A stretch of DNA of 64,000 nt from Verrucomicrobiota bacterium (GTDB taxonomy: Bacteria > Verrucomicrobiota > Verrucomicrobiia > Opitutales > UBA953). Location: positions 1 through 64,000 of the forward strand of contig VHDL01000004.1 in the NCBI GenBank assembly GCA_016871415.1, in the 5' to 3' direction. The notes below the pieces were generated by a model. The model did not search any database, had not been told where the DNA came from, and saw only the letters and a program-made list of their open reading frames with translations. The position numbers were made by a program, and so were the translations under genes. Each line of letters starts with the position of its first letter. Position 1 is the stretch's first letter. Below, piece after piece: positions 33,392-43,909 of this stretch.

Positions 33392-36145
33392 ATGGGCACC
33401 GCAATCAGCAACGATCTGGCCAAGGGCCTGCGCAAGGTCGACAAGGACCTCGACTTCATGATGGGCTGCTTCGTGGACGTGCTCGAGCAGCTCGGCCACA
33501 AGGACATCGCCGGCACGCTCCCGTGGATGGGCAAGCGCAAGTTGCGCGGCGTGCAAATCTTCTCCTACCGCGGCGTGCAGGCCTACTCCATCGCCTTCCA
33601 ACTACTGAACATGGTGGAGGAGAACGCGTCGGCCCAGTCCAAGCGCCTCCGGGAGGACCGCCACGGGCTCGCCTCGGATCCCGGCTCATGGGGCAGGGCG
33701 CTGAAGGAACTGAAGGAGGCCGAGCTGACCGACCGCCAGATCGCCAAGCGTCTCTCCCGCATCGTAATCGAGCCCGTGCTGACCGCCCACCCGACCGAGG
33801 CCAAGCGCGCCACCGTGCTCGAGATCCACCGTGAGATCTACAAGCTGCTCGTGCGACGTGAGAACAACATGTGGACCGCGGCCGAGCAGCGCGCCATCCG
33901 TGAGGAAATCAAGGTGGCGTTGGAGCGTCTGTGGCGTACCGGGGAGTTCTACCAGCAGAAGCCCGACGTCCAGTCGGAGCTCCGCAACATCCTGTATTTC
34001 CTGACCAAGGTGTTTCCAGACGCCGTCGTGAGCATGGACCTGCGCCTCCGTCAGGCGTGGGAGGAGGCCGGCTTCGACCCTGAGCGCATCGAGCATCCCG
34101 ACGCCCTGCCGCATATCTGCCTCGGCACCTGGGTGGGCGGGGACCGTGACGGACACCCTCTGGTGACCGCTGAGGTGACCAAGGGCGCCCTTGAGCAGCT
34201 GCGCGCCGCCGCCCTGGGCATCTGCCATGAGCGGCTGGATCAGCTGGGCCAGCGACTCTCTCTGGGCGATCACCTGCAGGAACCTCCGCCCGTCTTCATC
34301 CGGCAGGTCGAAAATCACGCGGCCGCCCATGGCGAGGCCGGCGAGTCAGCCCTGAAGCGCAACCTCGGCGAGACTTGGCGCCAGTACGTCAATCTCTGCC
34401 GACTGCGTGCGCCGAATGCGGGAGAACCCCTGCGGCCCGGCCAGCATGCCACCCCTGACGGCATCGTGGCCGACCTACTGTTCCTTCGCGAGACCTTGGT
34501 CGAGGTGGGAGCGGGGCGCATCGCAAGGTCGGAAATCGACCCCTTGGTCAGGTTCCTGCGCACCTTCGGGTTCCACATGGCCTGCCTGGACATCCGCCAG
34601 AACAGCGCCTTCCATGACAAGGCGATCGGCCAGCTGCTGGAGGCCGCCGGACAGTACGATCACGACTATGCGCATTGGGACGAGTCGCGCCGGCTCGGTT
34701 TTCTAGACGCTGAGCTGCGCTCACCCCGTCCTTTCCTCCGGGAGCAGACCAGCGTCGGCGCGGAGGCCGACGCCGTGATCGCCTGCCACCGCACGTTGGC
34801 CGAGCACATCGCCGCGCATGGCTCGGCCGGACTCGGCTCCCTGATTGTCAGCATGACGCGGTCCGTCTCCGACCTTCTTTCCGTCTACCTGCTCGCCCGT
34901 GAGGCGGGCATGACTGCGGGCGGACCCGATGAGGCGCACTGCCTGCTGCCTGTCGTGCCCCTCTTTGAGACGATCGATGACCTCGAGCGCAGCACCGGCA
35001 TACTCGACGAATTTCTGGCGCATCCCATGACGCGTCGCACCCTGGAGGCACGCCGTGACGCAGGCCTGACCGACGGCCTGGTCCAGCAGGTCATGATCGG
35101 CTACTCCGACTCCAACAAGGACGGCGGCATCCTGGCCTCGCTCTGGAATCTCTATCGCGCCCAACAGAACCTCGCGGGCATCGGCGCCAGGCACGGTGTC
35201 CGCATCGTCTTCTTCCACGGCCGGGGAGGTACAATCTCCCGTGGCGCCGGCCCCACCCATCGGTTCATCGACGCGCTTCCGCCCGGCACCATCAACGGGC
35301 AGTTCCGCATCACCGAGCAGGGCGAGACCATCACCAAGAAGTACGCCAATCACATCACCGCGGTGAACAACCTCGAGCTCCTCACCGCGGGCGTGACCCA
35401 GAACACGCTCCTGCACGAGGTGGCCGTACGCAACGAGGTCTCCCTCGGCAGGGTCATGGACCGTCTGGCCGAGTCCTCGAGGGAGGCCTATCAGGAGCTC
35501 ATCCGGACCCCCCGTTTCATCGAGTTCTTCAGACAGGCCACCCCCATCGACGTCATCGAGGCCAGCCGCATCGGTTCCCGTCCTTCGCGGCGAACTGGCG
35601 CGGCCTCCCTGGAGGATCTGCGTGCCATTCCCTGGGTCTTCGCATGGAGTCAGGCGCGGTTCTACCTCTCGGGATGGTACGGCGTCGGCAGCGCCATGGC
35701 CCGTCTCAAGGAGGAGGACCCCAAGGGTTACGAGCTCATCGTCAGCCATCATGATGACTGGGCGCCCCTGCGTTACATGTTCAAGAACGCTTCGACCAGT
35801 GTCATCGCGGCCAATCGAACCATGATGCGCCTGTACGGCGGCATGGTCACCGACCGCAAGCTGCGTTCGGCCTTCCTGGGGCGGATCCTCACGGAGCATT
35901 CCCTGGCCCGTCGCATGCTCGACGAAATATCCGAGGGGACTCTCACGACCGGTAGGCCGAGGCTCAGGAAGGTCATCGGTCTCCGTGAGTCGGCCATCGA
36001 CCTCCTCCATGAACAGCAGGTGGCCCTCCTCAAGGACTGGCGCCGACATGTCGACGCGGGTGAGAAGAAGGAGGCGGACGCCCTCCTTCCCCAGATGCTC
36101 CTATCCCTCAACGCCATCGCGGCCGGACTGCAGGCGACCGGCTGA
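33392..36145 (+). CDS. ppc: Phosphoenolpyruvate carboxylase
   Basis: 917 residues from the ATG at 33392, a usual length. Fixes bicarbonate onto PEP to give oxaloacetate, feeding the TCA cycle (gltA, acnA in this window) and the aspartate family (lysC, hom). Catalytic His133 is in VLTAHPTEAKR; other signatures are WVGGDRDGHP, GYSDSNKDGG with the catalytic Lys, VFFHGRGGTISRGAGPTH with the second catalytic His, and a C-terminal LNAIAAGLQATG instead of the usual ...GI/AAGMRNTG end. Confidence 0.97.
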   Translation: MGTAISNDLAKGLRKVDKDLDFMMGCFVDVLEQLGHKDIAGTLPWMGKRKLRGVQIFSYRGVQAYSIAFQLLNMVEENASAQSKRLREDRHGLASDPGSWGRALKELKEAELTDRQIAKRLSRIVIEPVLTAHPTEAKRATVLEIHREIYKLLVRRENNMWTAAEQRAIREEIKVALERLWRTGEFYQQKPDVQSELRNILYFLTKVFPDAVVSMDLRLRQAWEEAGFDPERIEHPDALPHICLGTWVGGDRDGHPLVTAEVTKGALEQLRAAALGICHERLDQLGQRLSLGDHLQEPPPVFIRQVENHAAAHGEAGESALKRNLGETWRQYVNLCRLRAPNAGEPLRPGQHATPDGIVADLLFLRETLVEVGAGRIARSEIDPLVRFLRTFGFHMACLDIRQNSAFHDKAIGQLLEAAGQYDHDYAHWDESRRLGFLDAELRSPRPFLREQTSVGAEADAVIACHRTLAEHIAAHGSAGLGSLIVSMTRSVSDLLSVYLLAREAGMTAGGPDEAHCLLPVVPLFETIDDLERSTGILDEFLAHPMTRRTLEARRDAGLTDGLVQQVMIGYSDSNKDGGILASLWNLYRAQQNLAGIGARHGVRIVFFHGRGGTISRGAGPTHRFIDALPPGTINGQFRITEQGETITKKYANHITAVNNLELLTAGVTQNTLLHEVAVRNEVSLGRVMDRLAESSREAYQELIRTPRFIEFFRQATPIDVIEASRIGSRPSRRTGAASLEDLRAIPWVFAWSQARFYLSGWYGVGSAMARLKEEDPKGYELIVSHHDDWAPLRYMFKNASTSVIAANRTMMRLYGGMVTDRKLRSAFLGRILTEHSLARRMLDEISEGTLTTGRPRLRKVIGLRESAIDLLHEQQVALLKDWRRHVDAGEKKEADALLPQMLLSLNAIAAGLQATG

Positions 36146-36160
36146 GGCGTCGGAGGCGCT

Positions 36161-36628
36161 TCAGACGTGGGTCCAGAAGTCCGTCAGGAACTTCGTGGAC
36201 AGACGTGCCAGTAGCACGATGTTCCAGAAGACGAGCTGGAGTCCCAGCGAGGGCCCGAAGCCCATGGACAGCGCCTGGGCGCAGGCGCTCGTCACGAGCA
36301 GAACGGCCACGCCCGTGCAGATCGACACCGTCAGTACGTGCAGGCTGGCCGGGACTAGGCCTGTGAGGCTGCTGTCCGCCATGCAGACCACGGCGAAAGT
36401 GAGTCCGACGGAGACGATTCCGGCCGCACCGAGACCGGGCAGGGATGACTCAGTGCCGAAGAAGTGGCGTGCCGCGAGTCGGCCGAGCAACGGGATGTAG
36501 ACCAGCGCCATGGCCACGGCGATCCAGAGGGCGGTGGAGCTGGCGGCCTGACCGAACACGTTCTCGGCGTGACGGGCCAATGCGACCTCGAAGGACGTGC
36601 CGGCGGCGGCGACGGGTTCGATGAACAT
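36161..36628 (-). CDS. Small polytopic membrane protein
   Basis: 155 residues with four hydrophobic segments: ALWIAVAMALVYIPLLG, AAGIVSVGLTFAVVCM, LHVLTVSICTGVAVLLVTSAC and LGLQLVFWNIVLLARL. No charged motif or known signature. Converges on ppc with a 15-base gap and lies 48 bases after the phosphatase gene on the same strand. Function unknown. Confidence 0.7.
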   Translation of the reverse strand: MFIEPVAAAGTSFEVALARHAENVFGQAASSTALWIAVAMALVYIPLLGRLAARHFFGTESSLPGLGAAGIVSVGLTFAVVCMADSSLTGLVPASLHVLTVSICTGVAVLLVTSACAQALSMGFGPSLGLQLVFWNIVLLARLSTKFLTDFWTHV

Positions 36629-36676
36629 GGACCCGTAGGATGGGGCGGAGAGGGTGGATGTCGACGATGAACCCCC

Positions 36677-37426
36677 TCAAAGGGTCCATTCCTCGCGCGC
36701 CGAAGCCCAGAGGTCGTAGTTGAGCGGCCTCCTGCCGGTCGGGACCAGACGGTAGTGCCCTCCGGAGGCCCGGATGATGGCAAGTCCGGCGGCGATATCC
36801 CAGAGGTTGGTGCCCGACTCGTAGTAGGTGTCAGCGACGCCTTCGCCCACGTAGGCCAAGGCGAGCGCCGCGGAGCCGATCATGCGGATTTTCTTGTAGC
36901 GTCGGACCTGATCGATGAACAGCGCCATGGCCGGGCCTGACTTGTCGGCGGAGGCGGGGAAGCCCGTCATGATGCAGGCGTCGGCGATCGTGTCGGCCCA
37001 GCGCGGTGTAATCCGGACCCCGTTGACCGTCGTGCCCTCTCCGGGCACGCCCAGGTAGGTCTTACCGGAGTTGAAGTCCCTGATCACGCCCAGGACCGGC
37101 TCAGGTCCGCGCATGAGGCCGAGCGAGACGCAGGTGGAGGGCTGGGCTCGGAGATAATTGTAAGTTCCGTCGAGCGGGTCGACGACCCAGTAGAGCTCTT
37201 TGGAGTCGAAGAGGGTGGGGTCGCCGCCGAGTTCCTCGCCGATCACCGGAAGGCCCGTGATCTGGAGCTTCTCCCGGACCAGCGTCTCCGAGTCGACGTC
37301 GGCCTGCATCTTCACGTCATCGGCCGTGCTGGCGTTGACCTTCTTGGAGGCTCCGTTCCTGAGCAGTTCGCCCGCGGCCAAGGCCGTGGCAAGGGCTGCC
37401 TCCCTGAGCCTTCCGTTAATCAACAT
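36677..37426 (-). CDS. Inositol monophosphatase-family phosphatase
   Basis: 249 residues from the ATG at 37426; the open frame extends upstream past the gltD terminator but the family starts at MLINGRLREAALATALAAGE. Metal-binding motifs: Glu-Glu in VIGEELGG, VVDPLDGTYNYL (residues ~79-90) and WDIAAGLAII near the C-terminus. The family includes inositol monophosphatases, CysQ and histidinol-phosphatase (HisN). With hisC, hisB and hisH in the window, a HisN role is possible but I cannot decide it from motifs. Confidence 0.9.
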   Translation of the reverse strand: MLINGRLREAALATALAAGELLRNGASKKVNASTADDVKMQADVDSETLVREKLQITGLPVIGEELGGDPTLFDSKELYWVVDPLDGTYNYLRAQPSTCVSLGLMRGPEPVLGVIRDFNSGKTYLGVPGEGTTVNGVRITPRWADTIADACIMTGFPASADKSGPAMALFIDQVRRYKKIRMIGSAALALAYVGEGVADTYYESGTNLWDIAAGLAIIRASGGHYRLVPTGRRPLNYDLWASAREEWTL

Positions 37427-37483
37427 GCTGACACAGTGCCATGGCGTCGGCCTCCGGGGCAATCCCTCCCTGCGCAAACGAGG

Positions 37484-37506
37484 AGGCCCGGCGGGAAGCC
37501 GGGCCT
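37484..37506 (-). terminator. Hairpin after gltD
   Basis: A 9-bp perfect stem AGGCCCGGC (37484-37492) / GCCGGGCCT (37498-37506) with loop GGGAA, located 21 bases after the gltD stop on the minus strand. The downstream sequence has only CCTCGTTTG, so the U-tract is weak; still the best candidate for ending the gltBD transcript. Confidence 0.6.
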
Positions 37507-37527
37507 CGTCGAGGGGCGCCCAAGGAC

Positions 37528-39012
37528 TTAGGGAAGCTCCGTTCGGCCCATCAGGTAGCGGTCGCACTCGCGGGCGGCTCCACGGCCTTCATTGAAGGCC
37601 CAGACCACGAGGGACTGTCCGCGACGGCAATCGCCCGCCGCAAAGACTCCGGGGACGTTGGTCGTGAACTTGCCGTGCTCCGCCTTGACGTTGGAGCGGG
37701 CGTCGCGTTCGAGACCGAGGGACTCCAGGAGCGGCTGTTCGGGTCCGAGGAAGCCCATGGCAAGCAGGATTAGCTGGGCCGGCATCACCTTTTCCGTTCC
37801 CGGAACCTTCTGGGGGCCGAAGACGCCCTTGTCGTCCTTCTTCCAATCGACTTGGACGGTGTGGACGGCCTTCACCTGGCCCTTTTCATCGGCTTCCACC
37901 TTGGTGGCGGTGGTGAGATAGACGCGGGGGTCGGCGCCGAACTTCGCGGCGGCCTCCTCTTGACCGTAGTCGACCTTGTAGGTCTTCGGCCACTCCGGCC
38001 AGGGATTGTCCTTGGCGCGGGTGAGAGGCGACTTCGCCATGATTTCGACCTGGGCCACCGACCGGCAGCCGTGGCGGAGCGAGGTGCCCACGCAGTCCGT
38101 GCCAGTGTCACCGCCGCCGATAATCACGACATCCTTGCCCTTGGCACTGATGGTCGAGTCCGGAGCCTTACCGTCAAGGAGGTTCTTGGTGTTGGCGCGG
38201 AGGAATTCCATCGCGAAGTGAACGCCCTGGGCGGCGCGTCCGTCGACCGTGAGGTCGCGCGGCTTGGTGGCGCCGGTGCAGATGACGACCGCGTCGAACT
38301 CCTTGCGGAGCTTCTCGACCGGCAGTTCCTGTCCGACGTTCACGCCGCAGCGGAAGGTGACGCCTTCGTCCTCGAGGAGCCTGATGCGACGCAGGACGAC
38401 TTCCTGCTTGTCGAGCTTCATGTTCGGGATGCCGTACATGAGCAGGCCTCCCGGACGATCGTCGCGTTCGAAGACCGTGACGTTGTGCCCGGCGTAATTG
38501 AGCTGGGCGGCGGCGGAGAGGCCGGCGGGACCGGAGCCCACGACCGCGACCTTCTTGCCCGTGCGCCGTGCCGGCGGACGGGCCTGCACCCAGCCGTTCT
38601 GCCAGCCCTTGTCGATGATCGAGACCTCGATGTTCTTGATTGTGACGGGCGGTCGGCTGATGCCCACCACGCAGGATCCTTCGCAGGGTGCGGGGCAGAC
38701 GCGTCCCGTGAACTCGGGGAAGTTGTTCGTGCGGTGCAGGCGTTCGAGCGCCTCCTGCCAGAGACCCTTGTAGACAAGGTCGTTGAACTCGGGGATCAGG
38801 TTGTTGATCGGGCAGCCGCTGGCCATGCCGCCGATGATCTTGCCCGTGTGGCAGAAGGGCACGCCGCAGTCCATGCAGCGGGAGCCCTGCGCGCGCAGCT
38901 TGGCCTCATCGTGGTGGTTGTGAATCTCCTTCCAGTCGCCAACGCGCGTGAGCGCGTCGCGGTCCTTGGGGAGTTCGCGCTGGAATTCGATGAATCCGGT
39001 AGGTTTTCCCAT
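37528..39012 (-). CDS. gltD: Glutamate synthase (NADPH), small subunit
   Basis: 494 residues from the ATG at 39012; upstream open codons lie antisense-frame over gltB and are not coding. Supplies electrons from NADPH via FAD and 4Fe-4S clusters to GltB. Cluster cysteines start at C46-M-D-C49-x4-C54, with CPINN and [12 protein letters not shown] further on. FAD-binding [17 protein letters not shown] and NAD(P)-binding [15 protein letters not shown] are intact; the C-terminal [21 protein letters not shown] is typical. Starts 26 bases after gltB. Confidence 0.97.
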   Translation of the reverse strand: MGKPTGFIEFQRELPKDRDALTRVGDWKEIHNHHDEAKLRAQGSRCMDCGVPFCHTGKIIGGMASGCPINNLIPEFNDLVYKGLWQEALERLHRTNNFPEFTGRVCPAPCEGSCVVGISRPPVTIKNIEVSIIDKGWQNGWVQARPPARRTGKKVAVVGSGPAGLSAAAQLNYAGHNVTVFERDDRPGGLLMYGIPNMKLDKQEVVLRRIRLLEDEGVTFRCGVNVGQELPVEKLRKEFDAVVICTGATKPRDLTVDGRAAQGVHFAMEFLRANTKNLLDGKAPDSTISAKGKDVVIIGGGDTGTDCVGTSLRHGCRSVAQVEIMAKSPLTRAKDNPWPEWPKTYKVDYGQEEAAAKFGADPRVYLTTATKVEADEKGQVKAVHTVQVDWKKDDKGVFGPQKVPGTEKVMPAQLILLAMGFLGPEQPLLESLGLERDARSNVKAEHGKFTTNVPGVFAAGDCRRGQSLVVWAFNEGRGAARECDRYLMGRTELP

Positions 39013-39038
39013 GGTGTGAAGTTTTCGGCGGTTCGGGT

Positions 39039-42000
39039 TCAGCCTCCGCCCACGCGGGCCTCGTCGCGGGCGTTGATTTCGAAGGCCTCCTGCAGCGCGG
39101 CGTCGCCGCTGAGACCCTTGGCCTGGGCGGCGGCGATGGCTTGGAGCACGCGCTTGTAGTCCTTGGGCATGACCTTGACGAACTTGCCTGAGGCGGACTT
39201 CCAATCGGCGAGGAGCGACTTGGCGCGCCCGCTGCCGGTGAGTTCGGCGTGCCGCTGGACGATGCCACGGAGCTCCTCGGCGTCCTTTTCGTCGGGTTTC
39301 TCGAGGCCGACCATCTGCTTGTTGCAGCGGGAGGCGAAGTCGCCCCTGTCGTCGTAGACGTAGGCCACGCCTCCGCTCATGCCGGCGGCGAAATTGCGAC
39401 CGGTCGCGCCGAGGACGACCACGCGGCCTCCCGTCATGTATTCGCAGCCATGGTCGCCCACGCCTTCGACGACCGCGGTGACGCCGGAGTTGCGCACGCA
39501 GAAGCGTTCGCCGGCGACGCCGCGGAAATAGGCTTCGCCGGACGTTGCGCCGTAGAGCGCGACGTTGCCGAGCAAGATGTTCTCGTGGGCGTGAAAGGTC
39601 GCCTTGGCGTCGGGGTAGACGATGATACATCCACCCGAGAGGCCCTTACCCACGTAGTCGTTGGCGTCGCCCTCGAGCTCGATGGTCACGCCCCTGGGCA
39701 CGAAGGCACCCAGACTTTGTCCGGCGCTGCCCTTGAGCTTGACGTGCACCGTACCTTCGGGAAGGCCGTCGGGGTGTCGCTTGGTGATTTCATTGCCCAG
39801 GATGGTGCCGACCACGCGCTGGGTGTTGCGGATGGGCAGTTCGAGGCGGACCTTGGCGCCCTTCTCGTAGGCAGGACGGCACTTTTCGAGCAGCACGGAA
39901 AGGTCCATGCCCTTCTCGAGGCCGTGGTCCTGCTTCTCGGTGCAGAAACGTCCCACTTCGGCGCCTACTTCGGGCTGGTAGAGCAGCTTGGACAGGTCGA
40001 CGCCCTTGACCTTCCAGTGGTCGACGGCCTTGCGGGCCTCGAGCACGTCGGTGCGTCCGACCATCTCGTTGAGGGTGCGGAAGCCGAGGGAGGCCATGAT
40101 TTCTCGGACCTCTTGGGCGATGAACTTCATGAAGTTCACCGCATGGGCGGGGTCACCGGTGAAGTTCTTCCGCAGCTCGGGATCTTGGGTGGCGACGCCG
40201 ACCGGGCAGGTGTTCAGATGGCAGACGCGCATCATGATGCAACCGAGCGTCACGAGCGGGGCGGTGGCGAATCCGAATTCCTCGGCGCCGAGCAGGGCGG
40301 CGACGACGACGTCACGGCCGGTCTTCAGCTGACCGTCGGTCTCGACCACGATGCGCGAACGCAGACGGTTGAGGACTAGGGTCTGGTGGGTCTCGGCGAG
40401 CCCGAGCTCCCAGGGCAGGCCGGCGTGCTTGATCGAGGTCTGCGGGGAGGCCCCCGTGCCGCCGTCGAAACCGGAGATGAGGACGACGTCCGCGTGCGCC
40501 TTGGCGACGCCGGCCGCAATGGTGCCGACGCCCACTTCGGAGACGAGCTTCACGGAAACGCGCGCCTCGCGGTTGGCGTTCTTGAGGTCGTGGATGAGCT
40601 CCGCGAGGTCCTCGATGGAGTAGATGTCGTGGTGCGGGGGAGGGGAGATGAGGCCGACCCCCGGGGTGGAGTGGCGCACCTTGGCGATGTTCGGGAATAC
40701 CTTGGCTCCAGGAAGCTGACCGCCTTCGCCCGGCTTGGCGCCCTGCGCCATCTTGATCTGGATCTCACGGGCGTTGGTCAGGTAGCGGCTGGTGACTCCG
40801 AAGCGGCCTGAGGCGACCTGCTTGATCGCGGAGTTCTTGGAGTCGCCCTGTTCGTTGGTCCAGGTGAAACGATCGGGGTCTTCGCCGCCTTCGCCGGTGT
40901 TGGACTTACCGCCGATGCGGTTCATGGCGATAGCGAGGGTCTCGTGCGCCTCCTGAGAGATGGAGCCGTAGCTCATGGCGCCCGTCTTGAAACGGCGCAG
41001 GATGGATTCGACCGGTTCGACCTCCTCGATAGGCACGGGCTGCCTCAGCTTGAAGCCGAGGAGTCCGCGGAGCGTGAACACTTGGGCCTGCTGGTCGTTC
41101 ACCAGGCCGGAGTAGACCTTGAAGGTCTCGTAGTTGCCGGTGCGGACGGCCTTCTGGAGCGAGTGGATGACCTGGGGGCTGAAGAGGTGGGCTTCGCCTT
41201 CGCTGCGCCACTGGTAGTCGCCGCCAACGCCCAGGGTGGCCGGGGTGTCGACGCGTTCGGGGTAGGCGATGCGGTGGCGGGAGAGCGTCTCCTCGGCGAC
41301 GGCCTCAAGGTCGGCGCCCTCGATGCGGGAGGGCGTCCCGACGAAGTAGCGGTCGACGACGGATTGACGCAGTCCGACGCACTCGAAGATTTGGGCGCCG
41401 AGGTAGCTGTGGATGGTCGAGATACCAATCTTGGAGGCCACCTTGACGATGCCCTTAGTGGCGGCCTTCACGAAGTTCTTGTAGGCGGTGTAGTGATCGA
41501 CGCCCTCCAGCAGCTTCTGGCGGATCATGTCGTCGAGGGTTTCGAACGCGAGGTAGGGGTTGATGCCCGCGCAGCCGTAGCCGATGAGCGTGCAGAAGTG
41601 GTGGACTTCGCGGGGCTCGCCCGACTCGAGGATGAGGCCCACCTTGGTGCGCTTGCCTTCGCGGATGAGGTGGTGGTGGAGACCGGAGACGGCCAACAGG
41701 GCCGGGATGGCGGCCTTGTCGCGGCCGACGCCGCGATCGCTCAGGATGATGAGGTTGATGCCGGCGTCGATGTGCAGCGAAGCCTGCTTGCACAGGTCTT
41801 CCATCGACTGCTCCAGACCCTTGGCGCCCGACTTGGCGTCGAAGAGCGTGGGCACGGTGACGGAGCGGAAGTGACCGTGCGCGACGTGACGCAGCTTGGC
41901 GAGCTCCTCGTTGGTGAGGATGGGGGAGGGCAGCTCAATCAAATGGGCGCTCTCAGGGCGCGGGTCGAGTAGGTTGCGTTCCGGGCCGATGGTCGTGACG

Positions 42001-43628
42001 GACGAGGTGATGATCTCCTCGCGGATGCAGTCGATGGGAGGATTGGTGACCTGCGCGAAGAGCTGCTTGAAGTAGTCGTACAGGAGCTTCGACTGGTTGG
42101 ACAGCACGGCTAGGGGGATGTCGGTACCCATCGATCCGATGGCCTCGACGCCGTCCTTGCCCATCGGGACCATGAGCTTGCGCAGGTCTTCGAAGGTGTA
42201 GCCGAAGGCCAGCTGGCGTTGCAGGACCGTGGAATGGTCGGGGTCGGGGACCTCCTTGGCGTCGGCGATGTCGGCGAGCTTGATGAGGTTCTTGTCGAGC
42301 CACTCGCGGTAGGGCCTCTGCTTGGCGTAGCGGGCCTTGATCTCGTCGTCGGCGACGATGCGCCCCTCATTCATGTCCACGAGGAACATGCGTCCGGGCT
42401 GGAGGCGTCCCTTGCTGGCGACGTTCGCGGGATCGACGGGCAGCACGCCGGCTTCGGAGCCCATGATGACGTAGTCGTCCTTGGTGACGTAGTAGCGGGA
42501 GGGGCGCAGGCCGTTGCGGTCGAGTGTTGCGCCGATTATCGTGCCGTCGGTGAAGACGACGGAAGCGGGGCCGTCCCAGGGCTCCATGAGGCAGGACTGG
42601 TACTCGTAGAAGGCCTTCTTCTCCGGGCTCATCGACTCATGGCCAATCCATGGCTCCGGGATCATCATCATCATCGCCTCGGGCAGTTCGCGTCCGCCCA
42701 TGACCATGAGCTCGAGGACATTGTCGAACATGGCGGAGTCGGAACCGTTCGGGTTCACGATCGGCTTGATTTTCTCGATGTCCTTGCCGAACAGCGGGCT
42801 GGCCAGCAGGGGCTCGCGCGCCTTCATCCAGTTCACGTTGCCGCGCAGGGTGTTGATCTCGCCGTTGTGCGCGATGTAGTGATAGGGATGCGCACGCTCC
42901 CAGCTGGGGAAAGTGTTGGTGGAAAAGCGCGAGTGGACGAGGGCGAGCGCGGTGTCCATCGACTTGTCCGCCAGGTCGGGGAAGTACTGTCCGACCTGCT
43001 CGGGCATGAGCATGCCCTTGTAGATGGCGGTGCGGCAGGAGAAGGAGCAGGCGTAGTAGTGTCCGTCCTGGCCGGAGGCGCGAAGTCGGTTGTGAGCCTG
43101 CTTGCCGACGATGTAGAGCTTGCGTTCGAAGTCTTGGTCGGTGGTGCAGGAAGCGGGACGTCCCAGGAACAGCTGACGGATGCAGGGCTCGCTGGCGACG
43201 GCGGTCCTGCCGAGGGTCCGGTTGACGGTGGGGACGGTGCGCCAGCCGAGGACGGTGAGTCCTTCCTGGGTGGCGAGTTCGGCAAGCACGGCTTCGGACT
43301 TCGCGCGGACCTTGACGTCGGGGGAGAGGTAGAGCATGCCCACGCCGTAATGCCCCGGCTTGGGGAGCGACTTGATGCCCGCTTCGGGACAGACCTTGGT
43401 GAAGAAGGCGTGGGGGAGCTGGATCAGGATGCCGGCGCCGTCCCCGGTGTTGGTCTCGCAACCGCAGGCGCCGCGGTGATCGAGGTTCACCAGGATGGTC
43501 AGTGCCTGCTGGATGATGTCGTGAGAACGCTTGCCCTTCATCTGGCAGACGAAGCCGACGCCGCAGGCGTCATGTTCGAACTGGGGGTCATAAAGACCCT
43601 GCTTGGGGGGGAGTCCGTTATGCATCAT
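39039..43628 (-). CDS. gltB: Glutamate synthase, large subunit
   Basis: 1529 residues from ATG 43628 (the next codon is also ATG). Class II amidotransferase: the propeptide of about 21 residues precedes the nucleophile in HDACGVGFV (Cys22), which must become N-terminal by self-cleavage. [19 protein letters not shown] is the glutaminase signature. The FMN synthase domain and 3Fe-4S cluster ([19 protein letters not shown]) are complete, and the C-terminal beta-helix ([19 protein letters not shown]) is present. With GltD it converts 2-oxoglutarate and glutamine to two glutamates. Confidence 0.97.
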   Translation of the reverse strand: MMHNGLPPKQGLYDPQFEHDACGVGFVCQMKGKRSHDIIQQALTILVNLDHRGACGCETNTGDGAGILIQLPHAFFTKVCPEAGIKSLPKPGHYGVGMLYLSPDVKVRAKSEAVLAELATQEGLTVLGWRTVPTVNRTLGRTAVASEPCIRQLFLGRPASCTTDQDFERKLYIVGKQAHNRLRASGQDGHYYACSFSCRTAIYKGMLMPEQVGQYFPDLADKSMDTALALVHSRFSTNTFPSWERAHPYHYIAHNGEINTLRGNVNWMKAREPLLASPLFGKDIEKIKPIVNPNGSDSAMFDNVLELMVMGGRELPEAMMMMIPEPWIGHESMSPEKKAFYEYQSCLMEPWDGPASVVFTDGTIIGATLDRNGLRPSRYYVTKDDYVIMGSEAGVLPVDPANVASKGRLQPGRMFLVDMNEGRIVADDEIKARYAKQRPYREWLDKNLIKLADIADAKEVPDPDHSTVLQRQLAFGYTFEDLRKLMVPMGKDGVEAIGSMGTDIPLAVLSNQSKLLYDYFKQLFAQVTNPPIDCIREEIITSSVTTIGPERNLLDPRPESAHLIELPSPILTNEELAKLRHVAHGHFRSVTVPTLFDAKSGAKGLEQSMEDLCKQASLHIDAGINLIILSDRGVGRDKAAIPALLAVSGLHHHLIREGKRTKVGLILESGEPREVHHFCTLIGYGCAGINPYLAFETLDDMIRQKLLEGVDHYTAYKNFVKAATKGIVKVASKIGISTIHSYLGAQIFECVGLRQSVVDRYFVGTPSRIEGADLEAVAEETLSRHRIAYPERVDTPATLGVGGDYQWRSEGEAHLFSPQVIHSLQKAVRTGNYETFKVYSGLVNDQQAQVFTLRGLLGFKLRQPVPIEEVEPVESILRRFKTGAMSYGSISQEAHETLAIAMNRIGGKSNTGEGGEDPDRFTWTNEQGDSKNSAIKQVASGRFGVTSRYLTNAREIQIKMAQGAKPGEGGQLPGAKVFPNIAKVRHSTPGVGLISPPPHHDIYSIEDLAELIHDLKNANREARVSVKLVSEVGVGTIAAGVAKAHADVVLISGFDGGTGASPQTSIKHAGLPWELGLAETHQTLVLNRLRSRIVVETDGQLKTGRDVVVAALLGAEEFGFATAPLVTLGCIMMRVCHLNTCPVGVATQDPELRKNFTGDPAHAVNFMKFIAQEVREIMASLGFRTLNEMVGRTDVLEARKAVDHWKVKGVDLSKLLYQPEVGAEVGRFCTEKQDHGLEKGMDLSVLLEKCRPAYEKGAKVRLELPIRNTQRVVGTILGNEITKRHPDGLPEGTVHVKLKGSAGQSLGAFVPRGVTIELEGDANDYVGKGLSGGCIIVYPDAKATFHAHENILLGNVALYGATSGEAYFRGVAGERFCVRNSGVTAVVEGVGDHGCEYMTGGRVVVLGATGRNFAAGMSGGVAYVYDDRGDFASRCNKQMVGLEKPDEKDAEELRGIVQRHAELTGSGRAKSLLADWKSASGKFVKVMPKDYKRVLQAIAAAQAKGLSGDAALQEAFEINARDEARVGGG

Positions 43629-43704
43629 CTGGTTTTGGTCGTTAAGGTGACGGAAATGGGTCAGGGACCGACTTGCGGAGGCTGGGAATGGCCGCAGACA
43701 ATTA

Positions 43705-43735
43705 AATCTAGTGGGCAATAATTCCCCCCTGTCAA
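43705..43735 (-). promoter_or_regulatory. Probable gltBD promoter
   Basis: On the minus strand a perfect -35 box TTGACA (43735-43730) and TAGATT (43710-43705) are 19 bases apart inside the only A/T-rich stretch between gltB and the divergent methyltransferase gene. The transcript would start about 70 bases before the gltB ATG. Spacing is longer than ideal. Confidence 0.45.
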
Positions 43736-43909
43736 AAGCAACTTAAAGGTAGTCCGGACGGGTCCATGCAGGGCCGCGGAGAGGCTGCCGTAGGTGTGGC
43801 ATGCGCCTGCCGAGCTTTTGGCTTTTTCTGGGAAAAAACCCCTATCCGAAGACGTCGGTCGGGCTCTCCCGTTGACATCGGTTGTCGACGCGGCGGTCTT
43901 CAGACTCGG

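Noticed and set aside
39013-39630. 206-codon upstream extension of gltD
   Set aside because: It overlaps the 3' end of gltB on the same strand in another frame and is Arg-rich shadow sequence; GltD starts at MGKPTGF.
43872-43877. Perfect TTGACA before the methyltransferase gene
   Set aside because: No plausible -10 box lies 16-19 bases downstream; left out as a promoter.
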